Source of the DNA: Pseudomonadota bacterium
GTDB lineage: Bacteria > Pseudomonadota > Gammaproteobacteria > Burkholderiales > Casimicrobiaceae
Assembly: GCA_009786025.1 (NCBI GenBank)
Contig: WQUA01000023.1
Location: forward strand, 1 to 39,626
Direction of reading: 5' to 3'
DNA: 39,626 bases
Shown here: one piece after another, positions 8,940 through 17,706 of the stretch
How positions within the stretch are numbered: position 1 is the stretch's first letter
Layout: every line of letters starts with the position of its first letter
Position numbers and translations under genes: made by a program
Notes under the pieces: generated by a model
The model's database searches: none
What the model was told of the DNA's origin: nothing
Seen by the model: the letters and a program-made list of their open reading frames with translations, nothing else

Positions 8940-8968
8940 ATTGTAAAGGAGTTTTGTATGAAAAGCAA
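8940..8968 (-). promoter_or_regulatory. tracrRNA promoter overlapping the cas9 start
   Basis: On the minus strand, TTGCTT (8963-8968) and TACAAT (8940-8945) are separated by exactly 17 bases, close to the housekeeping consensus. The -35 lies within cas9 codons 2-4, and the spacer covers the cas9 ATG and its AAGGAG ribosome binding site (8946-8951). Transcription would begin near 8933. Confidence 0.75.
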
Positions 8969-11900
8969 TTTTTTATCGTCCACAAGAGATTCTCTTACCT
9001 TCGGCTTCGACATCGGCATCGCTTCGGTCGGCTGGTGCGTGCTGGGCGAGCAGCACATCGTTGATCTTGGGGTGCGTTGTTTTGACAAGGCAGAAACCGC
9101 CAAGGAAGGTGAATCGCTCAACCTCGCTCGCCGCACCGCCCGCCTTATGCGGCGGCGTTTGCGTCGCCGCGCATGGCGGTTGGTCAAACTGGTGCGTCTG
9201 TTGAAACGCGAAGGAGTGATCGACAGCATCCAATCCCTGCGCCAACCTTCCGCAAAATCACCCTGGCAGCTTCGCGTAGAGGGGCTGGATCGAAAACTCG
9301 CCCCGGAAGAATGGGCGCGTGTTCTCTATCACCTCTGCAAACATCGTGGCTTTTACTGGATCAGCCGCGCGGAAGAAAAGAAGGCCGAAGCAGACAGCGC
9401 GGGGGAAGGCGGCAAGGTCAAGAAGGGTCTGCAAGATACCAAGCGGCGCATGAATGAAAACAACTACCGAAGCGCTGCCGAGATGGTGTTGAAGGAATTT
9501 CCCGATGCGCAGCGCAACAAGCAGGGTGAATACACCAAGGCGCTTTCCCGCCTGCTGCTTGGCCAAGAGCTTGTCTTGTTGTTCGAGCGGCAGCGTGAGC
9601 ACGGCAATCCTCACGCAACGCCTGATCTTGAAATGCGCATCGCCGGAAACGGCGACCGCAAAAGTGGTCTGTTCTGGGAACAGAAACCGCCGCTGTCCGG
9701 AAATGACCTGCTGAAGAAGCTGGGACGCTGCACTTTCGAGAAAAGCGAATACCGCGCGCCCAAAGCCAGCTTTACCGCTGAGCGTCATGTCTGGCTCACA
9801 CGGCTGACCAATCTGCGCGTCGTCGTTGATGGAAATGCTCGTCCGCTCAATGAAGCCGAGCGCAGTGTTGCGCTGCCTCTACCCTACAATCAAGCCAGTG
9901 ACCTTACCTACAAGCAATTGAAAAATGCCCTGATCAAGGCCGGCTTATTGCCAGAGGATGTCAAATTTTCCGGGCTGACTTATCCGACGCAGCAAACCGG
10001 CGATAAAGCTAAAGACCCGGAGTCCGAGCGGCTGATCAAACTACCGGCCTGGCAAGCATTACGTAAAACTCTCAAAGACAAAGGACTTGAAACCGAATGG
10101 CAGAGCATCGCCGGAGCCGCAACCGGAGGACACCCCGAGCAGCTCGACCAGATTGCCTGGGTGCTGAGCGTTTACAAGGATGGCGCTGAGGTAGAGCAAG
10201 AGCTGCGCAAGCTTTCCCTGCCGGGCGGAGAGAAAATGATCGAGGCTCTCAGCGAGATCAGCTTCGACAAATTCCACAACTTGTCCCTCAAGGCACTCCG
10301 CAAAATCGTCCCGCATATGGAAACCGGACTGCGCTACGACGAGGCATGTGAAAAAGCCGGGTACCACCACAGCCAGTTGTTCAAAGCCGGAGAAGGCCAG
10401 CAGAAATACCTGCCGCCTTTTTATTCCGGACGAGACAAAGATGGCCGTATGGTGTTCAATGATGAAGAGGATATTCCGCGTAACCCAGTGGTACTGCGCG
10501 CGCTCAATCAGGCGCGCAAAGTGTTGAATGCATTGGTAAGCCGTTATGGATCGCCTGCCGCCGTGCATATTGAAATGGCGCGGGATTTGTCGAAACCACT
10601 TAATGGGCACTTCACGGAAAATGGTCGTTACATTGAAGGTCGACGTGATATTGAAAAAGCACAAAAAGAATTTCAAAGCGAAAATCAGAAAAACAAAGAC
10701 GAGTTCGTAAAACTCTTCGAGTTTGAACCAAAGAGCCGAGAGTTCGAGAAGTATCGACTTTACAACGAGCAACATGCGCAATGTGCCTACTGCCAACAAC
10801 CGCTTGCGCAAAACGGCGTTGTACACAAGATTTTTAAGGCTGGCGAAGCGGAAATTGACCACGTCCTACCTTACTCGCGCAGTTTCGATAACAGCAAAAA
10901 CAATCGCGTGCTGGTACATGCGGAATGTAACCGTAACAAAGGCAACCGTACACCCTATGAATATCTGACTTCATTTGCAGGAGGCGAAAACGGAGAGCGT
11001 TGGCGCAGTTTCGCTGCCTGGGTTGAAGGCAATAAGTCTTATCGGCTTGCCAAGCGCAGCCGTTTGTTGCGTAAAAATTTCGGCGAGAAAGAAGCCGGGG
11101 AATTCAAAGACCGCAATCTCAACGATACGCGCTACATCTGCAAATTCTTCAAGAACTACGTCGAGCGTCATCTGCAACTGGCCGAAGGCAGCGACAGTCA
11201 GCGTTGCGTCGTGCTCAGCGGACAACTCACGGCCTTTTTGCGTGCCCGCTGGGGGTTGGCCAAGGTGCGCAGCGACAGCGACCGTCATCACGCGCTCGAC
11301 GCCGCCGTCGTTGCCGCATGCAGTCATGCCCTCGTCAAACGCCTGTCCGACTATTCTCGGCGCAAGGAATTGGAACAAGCCCGGAATGTCGTTGATGCGG
11401 AAACTGGAGAAATTATTGACCCGGCACTGTTGTCAAAATTGGAGCAGCATTTTCCTAAGCCTTGGGAATATTTCCGGGAAGAGCTTCTGCTGCGACTGAA
11501 TACAGACGACCTCGCTTTGCTTAAAAGCCGGGTAGAACATTACGGCTATCCGCCGGAAGTCTTGGAAAATCTGCGCCCCCTGTTCGTTTCCCGTGCACCG
11601 CAACGCCGTAATAGTGGTGCCGCGCACGAGGAAACCATCTACGCAAAACCGCGACTTGCCCACAAACTCAAGGTGGAAGAAAAAACCAAGCAAGGAGAAT
11701 CACGCCGAGCAGCTACTCCACAAGAACTGGAGAGTATGGTTATTGAACGGGTTGGAGTATTCGACACGACAGGCCAAGGAGAAAAGAAAAAATATCGGCT
11801 TACGGTTGATCGACTGAAAGATATTGTTGATCTCGAGCGAAACGAAAGAATGGTGCACGCCTTGCATCTCTGGCTTACTGAGCGAGGAGATGATCTCAAG

Positions 11901-12467
11901 CAACCAGGGACGAAAGCACTTCCGCGTAAACCACAAAAATCCGATCCGGAAAATGGACCGTTTACAGGCCCGGAAATCAAAACTGTTAAGATGAATGGAG
12001 GGAAAAAGTCTGGCATTCCGATCCGTGGCGGCATTGCCAAAAACGACACCATGTTGCGTGTGGATGTGTTCAGACATAAAACAGATAAAAAATATCACCT
12101 TGTACCCGTATATGTGCACCATACGGTGGCGAAAGAATTTCCAAATCGGGCAGTCGTCGCTTTCAAAGATGAAAGTGAATGGACACTCATTGATGAGGAA
12201 AATTTCGATTTTTGTTTTTCTCTTTACCCCAACGATCTGGTCAAAGTCAGCCTGAAAAATGAAATTCGTTCTGGATATTACGCCGGTTGTGATCGTGCTA
12301 CAGGCGCAATCAACCTATGGGCGCATGACAGAAGCCAAGCTATCGGCAAGGATGGATTGATTCGAGGCATCGGCGTCAAAACAGCCTTGTGCATAGAAAA
12401 ATTCCACGTTGACACTTTGGGCAACATCTACCCGGCCCCACCGGAGAAGCGCCGTGGTCTGGCGTAG
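8958..12467 (+). CDS. cas9: CRISPR-associated endonuclease Cas9, type II-C
   Basis: RNA-guided DNA endonuclease of 1169 residues, close to N. meningitidis Cas9 (1082). RuvC-I is FGFDIGIASVGW with catalytic D18. The arginine-rich bridge helix is at about 57-85 (ARRTARLMRRRLRRR). RuvC-II is HIEMARDLSKP with E539. The HNH motif is EIDHVLPYSRSFDNSKNNRV with H635. RuvC-III is SDRHHALDAAVVAAC with H777/H778 and D781. All nuclease residues are intact, so it should be active. The C-terminal PAM-interacting domain includes KKYHLVPVYV and HPND-like YPNDLVKV. At the segment that reads the PAM it has GCDRATGAIN (D1112) where Nme1Cas9 has a histidine. AAGGAG lies six bases before the ATG. The stop overlaps cas1. 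Confidence 0.97.
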   Translation: MKSNFLSSTRDSLTFGFDIGIASVGWCVLGEQHIVDLGVRCFDKAETAKEGESLNLARRTARLMRRRLRRRAWRLVKLVRLLKREGVIDSIQSLRQPSAKSPWQLRVEGLDRKLAPEEWARVLYHLCKHRGFYWISRAEEKKAEADSAGEGGKVKKGLQDTKRRMNENNYRSAAEMVLKEFPDAQRNKQGEYTKALSRLLLGQELVLLFERQREHGNPHATPDLEMRIAGNGDRKSGLFWEQKPPLSGNDLLKKLGRCTFEKSEYRAPKASFTAERHVWLTRLTNLRVVVDGNARPLNEAERSVALPLPYNQASDLTYKQLKNALIKAGLLPEDVKFSGLTYPTQQTGDKAKDPESERLIKLPAWQALRKTLKDKGLETEWQSIAGAATGGHPEQLDQIAWVLSVYKDGAEVEQELRKLSLPGGEKMIEALSEISFDKFHNLSLKALRKIVPHMETGLRYDEACEKAGYHHSQLFKAGEGQQKYLPPFYSGRDKDGRMVFNDEEDIPRNPVVLRALNQARKVLNALVSRYGSPAAVHIEMARDLSKPLNGHFTENGRYIEGRRDIEKAQKEFQSENQKNKDEFVKLFEFEPKSREFEKYRLYNEQHAQCAYCQQPLAQNGVVHKIFKAGEAEIDHVLPYSRSFDNSKNNRVLVHAECNRNKGNRTPYEYLTSFAGGENGERWRSFAAWVEGNKSYRLAKRSRLLRKNFGEKEAGEFKDRNLNDTRYICKFFKNYVERHLQLAEGSDSQRCVVLSGQLTAFLRARWGLAKVRSDSDRHHALDAAVVAACSHALVKRLSDYSRRKELEQARNVVDAETGEIIDPALLSKLEQHFPKPWEYFREELLLRLNTDDLALLKSRVEHYGYPPEVLENLRPLFVSRAPQRRNSGAAHEETIYAKPRLAHKLKVEEKTKQGESRRAATPQELESMVIERVGVFDTTGQGEKKKYRLTVDRLKDIVDLERNERMVHALHLWLTERGDDLKQPGTKALPRKPQKSDPENGPFTGPEIKTVKMNGGKKSGIPIRGGIAKNDTMLRVDVFRHKTDKKYHLVPVYVHHTVAKEFPNRAVVAFKDESEWTLIDEENFDFCFSLYPNDLVKVSLKNEIRSGYYAGCDRATGAINLWAHDRSQAIGKDGLIRGIGVKTALCIEKFHVDTLGNIYPAPPEKRRGLA

Positions 12468-13359
12468 TGTGATGATCTCCCGCCCGGCGCGTTTGCGGCG
12501 GGAGCATTATTCGCTGGCCATCGAGCAGGAAGAAACGGCTTTTATCCCATTTGAGGATATCGCTGTGATTGTCTTGAACCATCGCGAGATCACGCTGACT
12601 CATCCATTGCTGTCAGCTTGCGCAGAATATGGCATTGTCCTTTTTTCTACCGGCGACAACCATCAGCCGAACGGCGTATTTCTTCCTTATTTGCAGCACA
12701 CGCGAACCGCCCGCATGTTGCGCCTGCAACTTGACATCGCCAAACCGGCAGCCAAGCAGGCATGGGCGGCAATCATTCGAAGCAAGATCACCAATCAGGC
12801 GCGTTGCCTGACCCTTGCCAAACGCGATGGCGCGAGAAGGTTGGAATCGTATGTGCGCCGTGTACGCTCGGGCGATCCGGAAAACTGTGAAGCGTCGGCG
12901 TCGGCACATTACTTTCCGCAGTTGTTCGGCGTCAGTTTTCATCGTAACCAGGAACGCTGGATCAACGCCGCGCTTGATTATGGCTATGCTGTCTTGCGCG
13001 GAACGATTGCACGCGGACTGGTTGCGCATGGGCTGCTGCCATCGCTTGGACTGTTTCATGCCAGCGAGCGAAACGCTTTCAACCTCGCTGATGACATCAT
13101 CGAACCATTCCGCCCCATCGTCGATTTGCATGTCGTCAGCCAGCCGCTCATTGAGGAGCGCGAGTTGCTGCCCGCCGATAAGGTAGCGCTGGTGGCGTTG
13201 CTCAATATTGATGTCACCATGCCGCGCGGCGCAACGAGCGTGCTTACCGCGATTGAACAATGCATCGAAAGTTTCGTGCGGTTTTACGAAGGCGCTGCTG
13301 TCGAAACGCTGGAACTCCCGCTACTTGCCGGTTTGCGGCAGCACATCCGTGAGCATTGA
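12454..13359 (+). CDS. cas1: CRISPR-associated endonuclease/integrase Cas1
   Basis: Integrase that with Cas2 inserts new spacers. I start it at the GTG at 12454, which has GGAG seven bases upstream and gives [20 protein letters not shown], the usual type II Cas1 N-terminus, and 301 residues. It overlaps the end of cas9 by 14 bases. An upstream ATG at 12409 would give an unusual extension. The catalytic C-terminal domain is recognisable in [38 protein letters not shown] and [12 protein letters not shown], which contain the conserved histidine and aspartate that bind metal. The gene lies between cas9 and cas2 in the standard II-C order with no cas4 or csn2. Confidence 0.95.
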   Translation: MVWRSVMISRPARLRREHYSLAIEQEETAFIPFEDIAVIVLNHREITLTHPLLSACAEYGIVLFSTGDNHQPNGVFLPYLQHTRTARMLRLQLDIAKPAAKQAWAAIIRSKITNQARCLTLAKRDGARRLESYVRRVRSGDPENCEASASAHYFPQLFGVSFHRNQERWINAALDYGYAVLRGTIARGLVAHGLLPSLGLFHASERNAFNLADDIIEPFRPIVDLHVVSQPLIEERELLPADKVALVALLNIDVTMPRGATSVLTAIEQCIESFVRFYEGAAVETLELPLLAGLRQHIREH

Positions 13360-13372
13360 AACGAGGCGCTAC

Positions 13373-13681
13373 ATGCGCATGCTTGTCTTTTTCGACCTTC
13401 CCGTCGTCACTCGCGCCGAACGCCGCGCCTATACCGTGTTCCGCCGTTTTCTCATCAACGATGGTTACGACATGCTTCAGTTCTCGGTCTATGCCAGAAT
13501 TTTAAATGGGCACGATGCGGAAGAAAAACACTATCAGCGTTTGTCGGCAAACCTTCCTCCTGAAGGTTCCATCCGGGTTTTAACCGTTACGGAAAAGCAA
13601 TACGCAGGCATGAAGTTGCTGGTCGGCCTGCCGCTTTTTCAGGAAAAAAAGGTCAATTCCCAGCAAATGCTTCTCTTCTGA
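13373..13681 (+). CDS. cas2: CRISPR-associated protein Cas2
   Basis: A 102-residue ferredoxin-like protein that bridges Cas1 dimers during spacer integration. The N-terminal strand [20 protein letters not shown] and the following [20 protein letters not shown] are typical of type II Cas2. The ATG at 13373 has GAGG six bases upstream and lies 13 bases after the cas1 stop; a second ATG two codons later is possible. A longer in-frame extension upstream overlaps cas1 and is not believed. The C-terminus ([13 protein letters not shown]) matches the II-C group. Confidence 0.94.
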   Translation: MRMLVFFDLPVVTRAERRAYTVFRRFLINDGYDMLQFSVYARILNGHDAEEKHYQRLSANLPPEGSIRVLTVTEKQYAGMKLLVGLPLFQEKKVNSQQMLLF

Positions 13682-13702
13682 AGCGCGTTTTTAAAAGGAA
13701 AA

Positions 13703-13730
13703 CCCCCCGCCAACCCAAGCTGGACGGGGG
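13703..13730 (-). terminator. Terminator of the CRISPR array transcript
   Basis: A GC-rich hairpin (CCCCCG 13704-13709 with CGGGGG 13725-13730, extended by CC/GG) lies between cas2 and the first repeat. Read on the minus strand it is followed by GTTTTCCTTTT, a good U-tract, so it should stop transcripts leaving the array. On the plus strand the following ATTTCTTC is poorer, though it may also end the cas operon. Confidence 0.75.
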
Positions 13731-13744
13731 ATTTCTTCAGGCTA

Positions 13745-15230
13745 ATTGTAGCAATCCGGGGTGAGAGAGGGAGCTACAACCGGTTATCTGAGTTGCTACC
13801 ACAAGATATAATTGTAGCAATCCGGGGTGAGAGAGGGAGCTACAACACGTTTCCAGACTCTGTCGTAACAATAAACATTGTAGCAATCCGGGGTGAGAGA
13901 GGGAGCTACAACTGTTCTACGCGTCGTAGCTGCTGAGTATGCATTGTAGCAATCCGGGGTGAGAGAGGGAGCTACAACGCTTGCGATCTATCACACACTG
14001 AAACAACAATTGTAGCAATCCGGGGTGAGAGAGGGAGCTACAACGGAAAAGTTGAGCGCCTGACGTTAACAGCGATTGTAGCAATCCGGGGTGAGAGAGG
14101 GAGCTACAACGGTCGGCCACGTCAGCCGCGAAGTCGGGAGATTGTAGCAATCCGGGGTGAGAGAGGGAGCTACAACTTGAAGATTGTTGTAGAGCATGTC
14201 CAAACGATTGTAGCAATCCGGGGTGAGAGAGGGAGCTACAACTTCAACGATTGGCTTGAGTTCGCAAAAGTGATTGTAGCAATCCGGGGTGAGAGAGGGA
14301 GCTACAACCCGAGTAACACGCGCATGTCGGCAGCGATGATTGTAGCAATCCGGGGTGAGAGAGGGAGCTACAACCCGAAGACGAAAGGATCATCATGAGG
14401 ATCAATTGTAGCAATCCGGGGTGAGAGAGGGAGCTACAACCATTTTTTTAGACACAACGATGTCGCCGACATTGTAGCAATCCGGGGTGAGAGAGGGAGC
14501 TACAACCCCGTGGCTTTCGGCGGCTAATTGATAGGTATTGTAGCAATCCGGGGTGAGAGAGGGAGCTACAACTTCAACGCTCAAACACGCTTGAGACATG
14601 TCATTGTAGCAATCCGGGGTGAGAGAGGGAGCTACAACGAAGAAACCTGTGGGGCGAAAAGCGCCAGCATTGTAGCAATCCGGGGTGAGAGAGGGAGCTA
14701 CAACCCTAGATGCTCTATCTGTCTAACAGAATCAATTGTAGCAATCCGGGGTGAGAGAGGGAGCTACAACTGATCGTTGTTTATAGACCCAAGAGATATA
14801 ATTGTAGCAATCCGGGGTGAGAGAGGGAGCTACAACTGATGGAACGGTTGAAAAAGAAACTTTAATATTGTAGCAATCCGGGGTGAGAGAGGGAGCTACA
14901 ACATAAAAAATTGCGCGACGACTTTATTTCCTATTGTAGCAATCCGGGGTGAGAGAGGGAGCTACAACTGCCAAAGATGTTGAGAGCTATTGCATTGGAT
15001 TGTAGCAATCCGGGGTGAGAGAGGGAGCTACAACGTTTCGGGAAGAATGCACGATTCTGGCGGGATTGTAGCAATCCGGGGTGAGAGAGGGAGCTACAAC
15101 ACTCATAGTCGCGTACCGTCCCTGCTAAAAATTGTAGCAATCCGGGGTGAGAGAGGGAGCTACAACAGCAGGGAAATGAACACGCCCTCGGCGTCGATTG
15201 TAGCAATCCGGAGTGAGAGAGAACTACAAC
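13745..15230 (-). CRISPR. Type II-C CRISPR array, 23 repeats and 22 spacers
   Basis: Repeats of 36 bases begin every 66 bases from 13745 to 15197; all 22 spacers are 30 bases and all differ. In crRNA orientation (minus strand) the repeat runs GTTGTAGCTCCC...GCTACAAT, one of the Neisseria II-C family. Twenty-two repeats are identical. The last one (15197-15230) is 34 bases, with changes confined mostly to the GTTGTAGCTCCC half. Every repeat ends in TGCTACAAT, an extended -10 promoter in crRNA orientation, which would start transcripts about seven bases into each spacer and leave about 24 spacer bases in the crRNA, as in N. meningitidis. The anti-repeat in the tracrRNA and the terminator at 13703-13730 agree with minus-strand transcription. 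Confidence 0.98.
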
Positions 15231-15255
15231 GCGCCGCCAACAACGTAGTGACAAC

Positions 15256-16404
15256 TCACGATTGAGCAACCTCTTCCGCCGGTTCAACATCAAACGGTGT
15301 CTTGAATATCAGCGAAGGCAGCGCCGTAGTCAGTACCGCATAGAGCAACAAACCGCCGAACAGCGCGTTGGTGATGCCGAAGCGTTCGTGCAAGATGCTC
15401 GCCAGCACCAGCGTAAAGACCAGTGTCGGAGCCAACGCCACTGAAATGCGCAGGCTGGCGGCAGTGCTTTCGCCGAACAGTCGGCGCTCGACCCAGCCCA
15501 GGGCGATGCGCAGCGGCAACATAACTATGGTCAGCGCCAGACCGATGCCCAACGCCGTCAGGCTCAAGGCGTCGGGGTGCACTTCAAGCCCAGCGCTGAA
15601 GAAATAAAGCGGCACGAAAAACGATGCGAACAGCCGTAGCGCGTGCATGTTGTCGTGCGAGGATAAACGCGGCATTCGCTTTTGCAGCAGACGCGCTATC
15701 AGTCCGACGATGAACGCGCCCACCAGGTAATACACGCCCAGTTCGTAGCTGACATAAGCGGCGATAACGCCCGCCACCACCAGCAGTGAAAATTCCGATC
15801 CTGGCGCATACGGCGCGATCCAGCGGTTTACCGCGATGAAAAAGAACGGCAACGCCACCACCATAGCTACCAGGGCGATGCCCGAAAGCGCCATATTCAG
15901 CGGATCATCGGCCTTGACCAGCACGAACAGCAGCGCCAACGCCAGCAGTTCTCCGGCGATGGCTTTGCTGGTGACCCAGAAGCGTTCGTTATCGTCCAGG
16001 CCCAGTCGCCCCAGTGTTTCGACGATGAACCCGGTGGAGGGCGTGAGCAGCGCCAACGCCAACAATCCTGCCGCCTGCCATTGCAAATCGGTGTAGTGCC
16101 ACGCCAACCATCCCACTACCATGAGCATGATCACGCGCACGATCAAGTGCATCACCAGCGGCCACCGCCCGCGCTTGAGCGACGCCAGATCGACTTCCAT
16201 TCCGGCGAACAGAAACAACGACGCAATTCCCAGCGTCGCCAGCGTCATCAGCAACGAATCGTGGAGTATCTCGCCGGAAACCAGCATTGCCAAAACACCC
16301 AGCGCGAGGCAGGTCAACGGCGCAGGAATTTTCCAACGCTGCAAAGCGCGCGGCACAACCAGCAACACAAAAATCAGCAGCAGATAGATCAGTTCCCGGC
16401 TCAT
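15256..16404 (-). CDS. CPA2-family cation/proton antiporter
   Basis: A 382-residue integral membrane protein of the monovalent cation:proton antiporter-2 family (KefB/NapA-like). About 11-12 hydrophobic segments are visible, starting ELIYLLLIFVLLVVPRALQR. Family features are FLFAGMEVDLASLKR in the third segment region, LLTPSTGFIVETLGRLGL, and YYLVGAFIVGLIARLLQKR and FFVPLYFFSAGLEV in the second half. The protein ends after the membrane domain, with no RCK/TrkA-N nucleotide-binding domain, so regulation differs from KefB and KefC. The transported ion cannot be told. It reads toward the CRISPR array and its stop is only 25 bases from the terminal repeat, with no terminator visible between. Confidence 0.88.
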   Translation of the reverse strand: MSRELIYLLLIFVLLVVPRALQRWKIPAPLTCLALGVLAMLVSGEILHDSLLMTLATLGIASLFLFAGMEVDLASLKRGRWPLVMHLIVRVIMLMVVGWLAWHYTDLQWQAAGLLALALLTPSTGFIVETLGRLGLDDNERFWVTSKAIAGELLALALLFVLVKADDPLNMALSGIALVAMVVALPFFFIAVNRWIAPYAPGSEFSLLVVAGVIAAYVSYELGVYYLVGAFIVGLIARLLQKRMPRLSSHDNMHALRLFASFFVPLYFFSAGLEVHPDALSLTALGIGLALTIVMLPLRIALGWVERRLFGESTAASLRISVALAPTLVFTLVLASILHERFGITNALFGGLLLYAVLTTALPSLIFKTPFDVEPAEEVAQS

Positions 16405-16752
16405 GGCGTCAGAAGTTCATTGGTTAGGGATTATTTCGCTTTGCTACGCGCAGAATGATGGGAGGAGTTTAGCAAAGGTTTCCTAACGGTCAGGGCGTTT
16501 TCGATTGGCTTGCATATTTTTTTGCGTTGCCGCCCCCATCCCCTTCCTCCGCACGCGGGGGAAGGAGCTTCATCGCACGTGATCAACCTTTCCTGCCGCA
16601 GACCTCTTCTCGCACGCAGTGCGGCTCCATTCCCTCCCCCGCACGCGGGGGAGGGTTAGGGTGGGGGAGTGCCGGTGTAGTAAAGCGCACGACAGAGCCA
16701 AAACTGTTTGGGCTTTCCTCAGTTCTGGCTGAAAGCACGTTGCCGCTAATGG
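16405..16752. repeat. Intergenic gap with two GC-rich palindromic units
   Basis: This 348-base gap holds two related inverted repeats. One is at about 16543-16567, CCTTCCTCC...GGGGGAAGG around GCACGC. The other, at about 16631-16655, is CCCTCCCCC...GGGGGAGGG around the same GCACGC core. Both would form strong hairpins, and the second is followed by TTAGGGTGGGGG. They look like members of an interspersed palindromic family common in proteobacterial intergenic DNA. No gene is seen here; they may also help end the cysK transcript arriving from the right. Confidence 0.6.
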
Positions 16753-17685
16753 TTATCTTTCAAAAAGCAGCGTGGACAAGTACCGCTCGCCGGTGTCGGG
16801 GAGAATCGTCACGATGGTTTTCCCTTTGTTTTCCGGGCGCGAGGCAAGTTGAACCGCCGCCCACAGCGCCGCGCCGGAGGAGATGCCGACGAGCAGCCCT
16901 TCTGTGCTTGCGACATCGCGCCCGGCCTGGAAGGCGTCTTCGACTTTCACGGTGATTATTTCGTCGTAAATCTTCGTATTCAATGTTTCCGGCACGAAGC
17001 CGGCGCCGAGTCCCTGAATCTTGTGGGGGCCGGCGCGCCCTTCCGACAATATGGGCGAATCGAACGGCTCAACTGCAACGACTTTCACTCCGGAATTTCT
17101 GGATTTGAGGTATTCGCCCGCGCCGGTGATGGTGCCACCGGTGCCAATGCCCGCTACAAGGATATCGACTTTGCCGCCGGTGTCTTCCCAGATTTCGGGG
17201 CCGGTCGTTTCTTTATGGATTCGCGGGTTGGCGAGATTGGCGAACTGTCCGGGAATGAACGAGTTTGGAATTTCGGCGGCCAGTTCTTCCGCTTTGGCGA
17301 TCGCGCCTTTCATTCCCTTTGCGCCCTCGGTCAACACCAGTTCCGCGCCGTAGGCCACCAACAGCTTGCGGCGCTCGATGCTCATCGTTTCCGGCATGGT
17401 GAGGATGATGCGGTATCCCCGTGCCGCCGCAACGGATGCCAGTCCGATGCCGGTATTGCCGCTGGTCGGTTCGATAATGACGGAGCCGGGTTTTAATTTC
17501 CCACTTTTTTCCGCTTCGTTGATCATAGCCAGGGCGATACGGTCTTTGACACTGCCGGCCGGGTTAAAGTATTCCAGCTTGCCAATGACGACCGCTTCCA
17601 GTTTCAGTTTTTTTGCGTATCCGTTCAGGCGAAGTAACGGGGTTTTTCCGATAAGCTCGGTTAAGCTATTGGCGATTCTTGACAT
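16753..17685 (-). CDS. cysK: Cysteine synthase (O-acetylserine sulfhydrylase)
   Basis: PLP enzyme that makes cysteine from O-acetylserine and sulfide. The PLP lysine is K47 in [27 protein letters not shown] forms the substrate loop and [12 protein letters not shown] the phosphate-binding loop. The C-terminal [12 protein letters not shown] is also typical. At 310 residues it has the usual length for CysK. AGGAG lies about seven bases before the ATG, and a near-consensus promoter on the minus strand lies in the shared intergenic region. It diverges from the metB-like gene, which suggests joint control by the Rrf2 regulator encoded at the end of that operon. A cystathionine beta-synthase activity is possible but not indicated. 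Confidence 0.95.
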   Translation of the reverse strand: MSRIANSLTELIGKTPLLRLNGYAKKLKLEAVVIGKLEYFNPAGSVKDRIALAMINEAEKSGKLKPGSVIIEPTSGNTGIGLASVAAARGYRIILTMPETMSIERRKLLVAYGAELVLTEGAKGMKGAIAKAEELAAEIPNSFIPGQFANLANPRIHKETTGPEIWEDTGGKVDILVAGIGTGGTITGAGEYLKSRNSGVKVVAVEPFDSPILSEGRAGPHKIQGLGAGFVPETLNTKIYDEIITVKVEDAFQAGRDVASTEGLLVGISSGAALWAAVQLASRPENKGKTIVTILPDTGERYLSTLLFER

Positions 17686-17706
17686 TTCGGGGTCTCCTGT
17701 TTAAAA

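Noticed and set aside
10059-10862. A 267-codon minus-strand frame opposite cas9
   Set aside because: It lies antisense to the well-conserved Cas9 RuvC-II/HNH region and has no family resemblance.
12409-12453. Upstream ATG extension of cas1 by 15 codons
   Set aside because: It lies fully within cas9, gives an atypical N-terminus, and the GTG at 12454 has a well-placed GGAG and the usual VWRSVMIS beginning.
13208-13372. Long N-terminal extension of cas2 overlapping cas1
   Set aside because: Cas2 proteins are about 100 residues and begin with the strand [10 protein letters not shown]; the ATG at 13373 has its own ribosome site.
13917-15293. Several open frames running through the CRISPR array on both strands with repeating peptide patterns
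   Set aside because: The 66-base period is a multiple of three and the repeat lacks stops in several frames, so long frames arise automatically. They are not genes.
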